Under the pieces are notes generated by a model. The model was not told the origin of the DNA. It saw nothing but the letters and a program-made list of their open reading frames with translations, and ran no database searches. A stretch of 64,000 nt of DNA, taken from Pedococcus badiiscoriae (GTDB taxonomy: Bacteria > Actinomycetota > Actinomycetes > Actinomycetales > Dermatophilaceae). The stretch spans positions 2,108,001 to 2,172,000 of the forward strand of contig NZ_JACCAB010000001.1 in assembly GCF_013408925.1 (NCBI RefSeq). The letters run 5' to 3'. Positions 56,215-64,000 of the stretch are shown one piece after another. The translations under genes and the position numbers were made by a program. The first letter of the stretch is position 1. The number at the start of each line of letters is the position of its first letter.

Positions 56215-56220
56215 TATCGT
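56215..56220 (+). promoter_or_regulatory. -10 box of a leaderless promoter for the mutase gene
   Basis: TATCGT ends seven bases before ATG 56228, and no ribosome site lies between. Confidence 0.55.
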
Positions 56221-56227
56221 GGGCGAC

Positions 56228-57823
<1,596 letters not shown>

Positions 57824-57893
57824 GGGACGGTCGGCCCGGCGCTGCGGGAACGAGCGTGGCTGCGCCGGACCCGCGAGTAGAGTGCGCGCTGAC

Positions 57894-59117
57894 ATGAGCG
57901 ACAACCAGCTGCTGGCCGACCTGTGCACCACCATCGACTTCCTCACCCCCGAGCTCCTGGCCCTGCAGCACGACCTGCACACACACCCAGAGCTCTCCCG
58001 TGGCGAGACGCGCACGACCGCCAAGGTCGCGGAGCGCCTGGAGGCCGCCGGGGTCTCTCTGCGCCGCCTGCCCGTCAGCGGGCTGATCGCCGACCTCGGA
58101 GCCGAGCAGCCGGCATACCGGGTGGCGTTGCGCGCCGACCTGGACGCCCTGCCCGTGGGGGAGCGCACGGACCTGCCGTGGGCGTCGACCACCGAGGGCA
58201 TCTGCCACGCCTGCGGGCACGACGTCCACGTGGCGGGCATGGTGGGCGCCGGCCTCGCCCTCAAGGCCCATGAGGACGCGCTGCGGGAGCGCGGCATCGC
58301 GGTCCGCCTGCTCTTCCAGCCCGCCGAGGAGGTGATCCCCGGCGGCGCGGTCGACCTGCTGGCCGAGAGCGCCCTGGACGACGTCCACGCCATCTTCGCG
58401 GTCCACTGCGACCCCAGCCTGGACGTCGGCACCGTGGGCCTGCGCGACGGGGCGATCACCGCGGCAGCCGACCGCGTGACGGTGCACCTCTCCGGCCGCG
58501 GAGGCCACACCTCGCGACCCCATCTCACCGAGGACCTCACCTTCGCGATGGCCAAGGTGGTCACCGAGCTGCCGGCCGTTCTGTCCCGCCGGCTCGACCC
58601 GCGCACGGCGTTCGCGCTGGTCTGGGGCGAGGTGCACGCCGGTCAGGCCGCCAACGTGATCCCGTCGAGCGGCACCCTCGCGGGCACGCTGCGCATGCTC
58701 GACGCCAAGGCCTGGACGACGATCGGACCGCTCCTCGCGCAGGCCGTCGAACACATCGTGGCCCCGTACGGCGTGACGGCAGTGCTCGAGCACGTCCAGG
58801 GAGTGCCTCCGGTGGTCAACGCCACGGAGGCGGTCGAGGTGTTCCGGGCGGCGGCAGAGGGAGTCGGCCTGACGGCCCTGGGGACCGTGCAGTCCCTCGG
58901 CGGGGAGGACTTCGCGTGGTACCTGCGCGAGGTCCCGGGCGCCATGGCCCGGCTGGGGACGCGGACACCCGGCGGCCACACGTACGACCTTCACCAGGGT
59001 GACCTCGTGGTCGACGACGACTCGGTCGTGCACGGCGCACGCCTGCTCGCAGGTGCGGTGGTGTCCGGCGTGGTCAAGACCCGAGCCAGCGCCGATGGGT
59101 CCAGCGGGCTCGGCTAG
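57894..59117 (+). CDS. M20-family amidohydrolase
   Basis: A 407-residue M20D-type metal amidohydrolase (N-acyl amino acid or carbamoyl-type substrates). Readable metal-site segments are HACGHDVHVAG, PAEEVIPGG, the HCDPSLDVG region and LGGEDFAWYL; the dimerisation domain lies in between. ATG 57894 is preferred over a GTG four codons upstream because TAGAGT (57878-57883), a likely -10, would overlap it. It is read just after the mutase gene, but from its own promoter. The stop overlaps that of the convergent secreted-protein gene. Confidence 0.9.
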   Translation: MSDNQLLADLCTTIDFLTPELLALQHDLHTHPELSRGETRTTAKVAERLEAAGVSLRRLPVSGLIADLGAEQPAYRVALRADLDALPVGERTDLPWASTTEGICHACGHDVHVAGMVGAGLALKAHEDALRERGIAVRLLFQPAEEVIPGGAVDLLAESALDDVHAIFAVHCDPSLDVGTVGLRDGAITAAADRVTVHLSGRGGHTSRPHLTEDLTFAMAKVVTELPAVLSRRLDPRTAFALVWGEVHAGQAANVIPSSGTLAGTLRMLDAKAWTTIGPLLAQAVEHIVAPYGVTAVLEHVQGVPPVVNATEAVEVFRAAAEGVGLTALGTVQSLGGEDFAWYLREVPGAMARLGTRTPGGHTYDLHQGDLVVDDDSVVHGARLLAGAVVSGVVKTRASADGSSGLG

Positions 59118-59419
59118 TTCGACGCGATGCGGTACGTCACGTTGGTCAGCGAGTAGCCCGTGCCCACTCTGATCTCTGACCGGGAGCCCCCTGCCTTGGA
59201 GACGTAGGGGCCGAACTGGGTGCGACAGCCGCTCGCGTTGCAGACGCTGGCCTCGACCCGGATGTACCCGGTGTCGAGGATGCCGGAACAGCTCGCGTAG
59301 GCGTACTGCAAGGTCGGGCGGTAAGACCCGCACCCGGCTGCCTCTGCCCCCGGAGCCGCGGCTATCGCCGCACCGGCCGTGAGCCCCACGGCCAAGACAG
59401 TTGCGTGCATCTTCTTCAT
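59114..59419 (-). CDS. Small secreted protein with four cysteines, function unknown
   Basis: A 101-residue protein. ATG 59419 has AGGGGGG close upstream. The N-terminus is a Sec signal peptide (MKKMHATVLAVGLTAGAAIA then APGAEA), with cleavage near residue 27. The mature part of about 75 residues has four Cys (GCGSY, ASCSG, SVCNA, SGCRT) that could form two disulfides, and is rich in Ser, Gly and Tyr. I do not recognise the family. The C-terminal stop shares CTAG with the M20 stop on the other strand. Confidence 0.75.
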   Translation of the reverse strand: MKKMHATVLAVGLTAGAAIAAAPGAEAAGCGSYRPTLQYAYASCSGILDTGYIRVEASVCNASGCRTQFGPYVSKAGGSRSEIRVGTGYSLTNVTYRIASN

Positions 59420-59648
59420 GTGCCCCCCTTTGACTGCGATGGCAATGGTTTGCATCATCGCAGTCGAAAGCTAGCGGGCGCCTCACGGTTCACAAGGCCG
59501 GTGGAACGGCAGCGAGGCGGTCGCGGATCGGTAACGGTTTGTCACCCGACTGCCCGAAGGCTGAGTTGCCGATCCGTCGGTCGGGCTATCCTCACGGCCT
59601 AGTGGCGCAGCAGAGCGCCTCTTGCATACCAAAGAACAGGAGACAGCC
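59420..59648. promoter_or_regulatory. Divergent region between the secreted protein and the BMP importer
   Basis: No gene is visible. A long inverted repeat, CGGATCGGTAAC (59524-59535) and GTTGCCGATCCG (59565-59576), with one mismatched pair, lies upstream of TATCCT (59587-59592), the likely -10 of the importer gene. The two arms are 29 bases apart, so it is either two operator half-sites or the arms of a large hairpin. A leader of about 50 bases follows before the TTG start. Confidence 0.5.
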
Positions 59649-60710
59649 TTGCGTCACACGATGAAGGTTGCAGCGGTGATGTCGGTGGCAGCACTGACCC
59701 TCGCCGCATGCGGTGGCTCGGGCAGCGGCTCGGGGTCCAGCGGTTCCAGCTCGAGCTCGAGCTCGAGCACGAAGGCCGCGCTCAAGGTCGGCATGGCCTA
59801 CGACGTGGGTGGTCGCGGGGACCAGTCGTTCAACGACGCCGCCGCGGCGGGTCTCGACAAGGCCAAGACCGACCTCGGGGTGACCACCAAGGAAGCCGCC
59901 GCGGTCGCCAACGAGAACGAGGCCGCTCGCGAGGAGCGCCTCCAGCAGCTCGTCGACGCCGGCTACACCCACGTCGTCGCGGTGGGCTTCGCCTACGCCA
60001 AGTCGGTCGGCAAGGCCGCCAAGGACAACCCCAACGTGCACTTCGCGATCGTTGACGACGCGTCGCCGGACTCCGCGGGCCCCAACGTCGACCAGATCAC
60101 GTTCGCCGAGAACGAGGGCTCGTTCCTCGTCGGTGCGGCCGCTGCACTGAAGTCCAAGACGGGCCACATCGGCTTCGTCGGTGGCGTCAACGTGCCCCTG
60201 ATCAAGAAGTTCGAGGCTGGCTACATCGCCGGTGCGAAGGCCGTCAACCCGGCCATCAAGATCGACTCGCAGTACCTCACCCAGCCGCCGGACTTCACCG
60301 GCTTCGGTGACCCGGCCAAGGGCAAGACCGCAGCCGAGGGCATGTACCAGAAGGGCGCCGATGTGGTCTACCACGCAGCCGGTGGCTCCGGTGGTGGCGT
60401 CTTCACGGCCGCCAAGGCTGCCGGAAAGCTGGCCATCGGTGTCGACTCCGACCAGGCCCTGACGGCCCCGGCGGACGTGCGCTCGGTCATCCTCACGTCG
60501 ATGATCAAGAAGGTCGACGTCGCGGTCTACGACTTCATCAAGTCGGCGTCCGACGGCAAGGACCTCACCGGTAACCACGTCTACGACCTGAAGGCCGGCG
60601 GTGTGGACTTCGCCACGACCGGCGGGATGATCGACGACATCAAGAGCAAGCTCGACGACTTCAAGGCGAAGATCATCGCTGGGACGATCAAGGTGCCCGT
60701 CACCCCCTGA
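59649..60710 (+). CDS. BMP-family nucleoside ABC transporter substrate-binding lipoprotein
   Basis: A 353-residue Bmp/PnrA-type lipoprotein, which captures purine or other nucleosides outside the membrane. TTG 59649 is chosen because AGGAG lies six bases upstream; an ATG four codons on is possible. The signal ends in a lipobox (LTLAAC, Cys21) followed by a Gly/Ser linker with an AGCTCG hexamer run. The mature domain has GGRGDQSFNDAAAAG and HFAIVDDASPD, as in BMP proteins. It heads the importer operon, and a strong hairpin follows it. Confidence 0.93.
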   Translation: MRHTMKVAAVMSVAALTLAACGGSGSGSGSSGSSSSSSSSTKAALKVGMAYDVGGRGDQSFNDAAAAGLDKAKTDLGVTTKEAAAVANENEAAREERLQQLVDAGYTHVVAVGFAYAKSVGKAAKDNPNVHFAIVDDASPDSAGPNVDQITFAENEGSFLVGAAAALKSKTGHIGFVGGVNVPLIKKFEAGYIAGAKAVNPAIKIDSQYLTQPPDFTGFGDPAKGKTAAEGMYQKGADVVYHAAGGSGGGVFTAAKAAGKLAIGVDSDQALTAPADVRSVILTSMIKKVDVAVYDFIKSASDGKDLTGNHVYDLKAGGVDFATTGGMIDDIKSKLDDFKAKIIAGTIKVPVTP

Positions 60711-60735
60711 TCACCTTTGTCGAGCATGTGGGCAA

Positions 60736-60779
60736 CACACGGCCCGGGCGGCGCGGTAGCGTCTGACCCGGGCCGTGTG
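60736..60779 (+). terminator. Strong hairpin between the binding protein and ATPase genes
   Basis: CACACGGCCCGGG pairs perfectly with CCCGGGCCGTGTG (13 bases) around an 18-base loop, 26 bases past the binding-protein stop. CTTCCTT follows, a weak T/C tract. It could end part of the transcripts, so the binding protein is made in excess over the membrane and ATPase subunits. Confidence 0.65.
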
Positions 60780-60924
60780 CTTCCTTGAACTACCAGCACC
60801 CGTGCTTCCCTGAGCGACCCCGCACACGGCATCCGACCCTCGCCGCAGGTGCCCGAAATGCGCCCCCCGCCCGCCATGCCGCGGGCCCGGACCAGGAGTG
60901 TGAACCATCACCGCCTCCCCCCCG

Positions 60925-62463
60925 ATGACGCAGACCACGACCGACGCCGGTGCCCCCGCCGTCGAGCTCGAGGGGATCACCAAACGATTCCCGGGCGTGG
61001 TCGCCAACAAGGACATCGCCTTCTCCGTCCGGCGAGGCACCGTCCATGCGATCGTCGGTGAGAACGGCGCCGGCAAGTCGACCCTGATGAAGATCCTGTA
61101 CGGCGTGCAGCGTCCCGACGAGGGCACGATCAAGATCGACGGCCGGCTGGTCAACCTGCACTCGCCCGCGGACGCGATCGCCGCCGGGATCGGCATGGTC
61201 TTCCAGCACTTCATGCTCGCCGACAACCTCACCGTCCTCGAGAACGTCGTGCTGGGCGCCGAGAAGCTGCACGGGATCGGCGACAGCGCGCGACGCGAGA
61301 TCATGCGGATCTCCGACGCCTACAAGCTGGACGTGGACCCCGACGCCCTGGTTGCGGACCTCGGCGTGGGCGCCCGTCAGCGGATCGAGATCCTCAAGGT
61401 GCTGTTCCGCGGCGCCAAGACGCTCATCCTCGACGAGCCCACGGCCGTCCTCGTGCCGCAGGAGGTCGACGAGCTCTTCGACCAGCTCGCCGAGCTCAAG
61501 GACGAGGGACTCACCGTGCTGTTCATCTCGCACAAGCTCGACGAGGTGCTGAGGGTGGCCGACTCGATCACGGTGATCCGTCGTGGCACGACGATCGACA
61601 CCGTCGACCCCAAGTCCGTCAACGCCCGCCAGCTCGCCGAGCTGATGGTCGGGTCCGAGCTCCCCTCGCCGACGACCGAGGAGTCCACGGTCACCGACCG
61701 GGTGCTGCTCAGGGTCGACGACCTGGCGCTCGGCGGCGGCACCGGGCGCCCGATCCTCGACGGGATCTCGCTGACGATCCATGCCGGCGAGGTGCTCGGC
61801 ATCGCCGGCGTCGAGGGCAACGGGCAGGCAGAGCTCGTCGAGGTCATCATGGGCATGCGCGAACCCACCTCGGGCCAGGTCTTCCTCGGCGACGTCGACA
61901 TCTCCGACTGGCACACCCGTGAGATCCGTGAGGCCGGTGTCGGCTACATCCCCGAGGACCGGCACCGCCACGGCCTGCTGCTCGAGGCGCCGTTGTGGGA
62001 GAACCGCATCCTCGGTCACCAGACCGAGGCGCCCAACGTCAAGGGCCAGCTCATCGACGCCGCCGCGGCCAAGGCCGACACCGAGCGCATCGTCAAGACC
62101 TACGACGTGCGCACCCCTTCCATTTTCGTCACGGCGGGCTCGCTCTCAGGCGGCAACCAGCAGAAGCTCATCATCGGCCGCGAGATGAGCCACCAACCCA
62201 AGGTCCTCATCGCCGCCCACCCGACCCGGGGCGTCGACGTCGGCGCTCAGTCGAGCATCTGGGACCTCATCCGCGACGCCCGCCGCGAGGGGCTTGCGGT
62301 GCTGCTCATCTCGGCCGACCTGGAGGAGCTGATCGGCTTGTCCGACACCATCCGCGTCATCCTGCGAGGCAAGCTCTCCGGTGACTTCGACCCGGACCAC
62401 GTGACGGCCGAGGACCTCGGTGCGGCGATGACCGGAGCCGGCGAGAAGGAGGAGTCGCGGTGA
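60925..62463 (+). CDS. Nucleoside ABC transporter ATP-binding protein (two ATPase domains)
   Basis: A 512-residue double ABC ATPase of the sugar/nucleoside importer class. First domain: Walker A GENGAGKST, a QHFMLADNLTV segment, GARQRIEILK as signature and ILDEPTAVL as Walker B. Second domain: GVEGNGQAELVE in the Walker A position, the SLSGGNQQKLIIGREM signature, and AAHPTRGVDVG. The Walker A of the second half is degenerate, as is usual in this family. The 214-base gap before it holds the hairpin at 60736-60779. A GTG 24 bases upstream is an alternative start. Confidence 0.94.
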   Translation: MTQTTTDAGAPAVELEGITKRFPGVVANKDIAFSVRRGTVHAIVGENGAGKSTLMKILYGVQRPDEGTIKIDGRLVNLHSPADAIAAGIGMVFQHFMLADNLTVLENVVLGAEKLHGIGDSARREIMRISDAYKLDVDPDALVADLGVGARQRIEILKVLFRGAKTLILDEPTAVLVPQEVDELFDQLAELKDEGLTVLFISHKLDEVLRVADSITVIRRGTTIDTVDPKSVNARQLAELMVGSELPSPTTEESTVTDRVLLRVDDLALGGGTGRPILDGISLTIHAGEVLGIAGVEGNGQAELVEVIMGMREPTSGQVFLGDVDISDWHTREIREAGVGYIPEDRHRHGLLLEAPLWENRILGHQTEAPNVKGQLIDAAAAKADTERIVKTYDVRTPSIFVTAGSLSGGNQQKLIIGREMSHQPKVLIAAHPTRGVDVGAQSSIWDLIRDARREGLAVLLISADLEELIGLSDTIRVILRGKLSGDFDPDHVTAEDLGAAMTGAGEKEESR

Positions 62464-63578
62464 AGCCGCTCAACGTGCGCCGGATCCTGATGAGCATGGC
62501 CGCACCGGTCCTTGCCCTCGTCGTCGCGTTCGTCGTCACCTCGCTGGTGCTCGCGGCGGTCGGGGACCCGGTGTGGGACGTCTGGAAGACCATCCTCGCC
62601 GTGCCCAAGCCGCGCCAGATGGTCAACGTGGTCAACGCCGCCTCGGTCTTCTACCTCTCCGCGATCGCCGTCGCGGTGGGGTTCCGGATGAACCTGTTCA
62701 ACATCGGGGTCGACGGCCAGTACCGCGTGGCCGTCTTCGCCGCAGCCGTCTTCGCAGGCCAGGCGTGGCTGCCCGGCTGGCTGAACATCCTCGCGTCGAT
62801 CGCCATCGCGATGGTGGCCGGTGGGCTGTGGGCCAGCATCGCGGCATACCTGAAGGTGAAACGCGGTGTGTCCGAGGTGATCTCCACCATCATGCTCAAC
62901 GCCATCGCCACCGGCGTGGTGAGCTGGCTGCTGGTGACGGTGTCCGATCGGCACGCCGGCTCCAACAGCATCGAGACCAAGACCATCCCGGACTCCTCCC
63001 AGCTCCAGGGCTTCACGCTGATCCCGGGAGCGACCAACCGCGTCTACACGCTGATCGTGCTGTCGCTGCTCGTCGGGTTCCTCTACTGGTTCGTCCTCGG
63101 CAAGACGCGGTTCGGCTTCGACCTCCGCGCCACCGGTCGGTCCGAGAGCGCGGCCGTCGCCAGCGGCGTGAAGGTGCCGCGGATGGTGACGACCGCGATG
63201 ATCGCCTCGGGTGCGCTCGCGGGCCTGGTCGGGATGCCGCTGCTGTTCGGGCAGGACCACAACTACGGCACGACCTTCCAGGCGGGGCTTGGCTTCGCCG
63301 GCATTGCCATCGCCCTGCTGGGCCGGAACAACGCGGTCGGGATCGCCTTCGCCTCGATCCTGTGGGCGTTCCTGGACGTGCAGTCCAACGCCCTGCAGAT
63401 CCAGGCGAACGTCGCCCAGGAGCTCGTCAACATCATCCAGGGCGTGATCCTGTTCGCCGTGGTCATCGCCTACGAGCTGATCCGGCGGGCCGACAAGCGC
63501 CTCGAGCAGGCCCGGGTCGCCCGTGAGCTCGCCGCCCAGCGACAAGCCGCCTCGGTCACGGAAGGAGCCCCCGCATGA
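62460..63578 (+). CDS. Nucleoside ABC transporter permease 1
   Basis: A 372-residue permease with about nine hydrophobic helices, BPD_transp_2 type. NIGVDGQYRVAVFAAAVFAG and the ATGRSESAAVASGVKV loop (the ATPase contact) are recognisable. Start GTG 62460 overlaps the ATPase stop (GTGA), with GGAGG upstream. A charged cytoplasmic tail of about 30 residues ends the protein. Confidence 0.93.
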   Translation: MKPLNVRRILMSMAAPVLALVVAFVVTSLVLAAVGDPVWDVWKTILAVPKPRQMVNVVNAASVFYLSAIAVAVGFRMNLFNIGVDGQYRVAVFAAAVFAGQAWLPGWLNILASIAIAMVAGGLWASIAAYLKVKRGVSEVISTIMLNAIATGVVSWLLVTVSDRHAGSNSIETKTIPDSSQLQGFTLIPGATNRVYTLIVLSLLVGFLYWFVLGKTRFGFDLRATGRSESAAVASGVKVPRMVTTAMIASGALAGLVGMPLLFGQDHNYGTTFQAGLGFAGIAIALLGRNNAVGIAFASILWAFLDVQSNALQIQANVAQELVNIIQGVILFAVVIAYELIRRADKRLEQARVARELAAQRQAASVTEGAPA

Positions 63579-64000
63579 GCGCCGCCGGACTCGAAGTCGG
63601 CACCCAGACCGTGCTGGACCGTCCCCGTCGTCGTCGGTTCGGCCCGCGCGAGTACGCCGTCGTCGCTGTCGGTGCGCTCCTCGTCATCTCGGTGCTGCGA
63701 CTGGTGACCGGCGCCGACGACATCGCCTCGTCCGGCGCCCTCGCCGCCGCGATCGGTCTGGCCGTCCCGATCGGCCTGGCCGGTCTCGGCGGCCTGTGGT
63801 CCGAACGCGCGGGCGTGGTCAACATCGGGCTCGAGGGCATGATGATCCTCGGGACCTGGGGGGCCGGGTTCTTCGGCTACCACATGGGCCCGTGGGCGGG
63901 CGTCCTCGGCGCGATCCTCATGGGCATGCTCGGCGGCCTGATCCACGCGACCGCCACGGTGACCTTCGGGGTCGACCACATCGTCTCGGGTGTCGCCATC
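63575..64000 (+). CDS. Nucleoside ABC transporter permease 2, cut by the right edge
   Basis: The first 142 residues of a second BPD_transp_2 permease, MSAAGLEVGTQTVLDRPRRR onward. LAGLGGLWSERAGVVNIGLE and GMMILGTWGAGFFG are typical of the second subunit of these importers. It is coupled to permease 1 by an ATGA overlap. The rest lies beyond the window. Confidence 0.9.
   Translation, partial: MSAAGLEVGTQTVLDRPRRRRFGPREYAVVAVGALLVISVLRLVTGADDIASSGALAAAIGLAVPIGLAGLGGLWSERAGVVNIGLEGMMILGTWGAGFFGYHMGPWAGVLGAILMGMLGGLIHATATVTFGVDHIVSGVAI

Overview
The window is a high-GC (about 70% by eye), gene-dense actinobacterial chromosome segment. Evidence: GTG/TTG starts, ATGA/GTGA gene overlaps, the folD-DUF3017-mdh neighbourhood, monomeric NADP isocitrate dehydrogenase, a Ddn-type F420-dependent reductase family member, a Tat-exported sugar-binding lipoprotein and many leaderless-looking promoters. 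A member of Intrasporangiaceae/Dermatophilaceae would fit, but that is an impression and not a test. I see no rRNA, tRNA, CRISPR, IS element or phage gene.

Layout. (1) 1-18200: a nitrogen-heterocycle/ureide catabolic block. It holds a family III CoA-transferase (cut by the left edge), HyuB and HyuA hydantoinase/oxoprolinase subunits, a VOC protein, a molybdenum hydroxylase operon (FAD, 2Fe-2S and Mo subunits plus CoxG) ending in a nitrilase-family amidase, an NCS2 nucleobase permease, a PucR regulator and a DUF2877-FdrA-DUF1116 operon, which is the oxamate carbamoyltransferase gene set. Together they suggest ring oxidation, ring opening, phosphorolytic removal of a carbamoyl group, deamination and CoA activation, perhaps through oxalurate, oxamate and oxalate. 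(2) 18298-24738: housekeeping genes folD, DUF3017, mdh and idh, plus a NUDIX-GNAT fusion. (3) 24844-29737: aquaporin, then an AT-rich gap, a Tat-signal small protein, a divergent operon of an HPr-kinase-like protein with two PqqD-like proteins, and a tyrosine autokinase. (4) 29750-32181: S10 carboxypeptidase and exonuclease III.

(5) 32186-42985: a galactoside regulon with two divergent arms. GH42 beta-galactosidase, a DeoR regulator, GalT and GalK lie on the minus strand; a sugar ABC transporter and a GH36 alpha-galactosidase lie on the plus strand. Matching TGTTGAT sites sit at both promoters. (6) 42999-50492: trpS, a 2H phosphoesterase, a YihY protein, a D,D-carboxypeptidase and the sdhCDAB operon. 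(7) 50654-56139: a GT4 glycosyltransferase and GDP-mannose pyrophosphorylase, then an ABC exporter divergent from a GbsR/MarR regulator. (8) 56228-59419: an acyl-CoA mutase large subunit, an M20 amidohydrolase and a small secreted Cys-containing protein. (9) 59649-64000: a BMP-type nucleoside ABC importer cut by the right edge.

The most unusual signal is not a gene. The octamer GTATGCCG (or its complement) occurs at least 36 times, about 16-fold above a simple composition estimate. It occurs on both strands, in all three reading frames and in four intergenic gaps, and it forces rare codons such as ATA, TAT and GCA.
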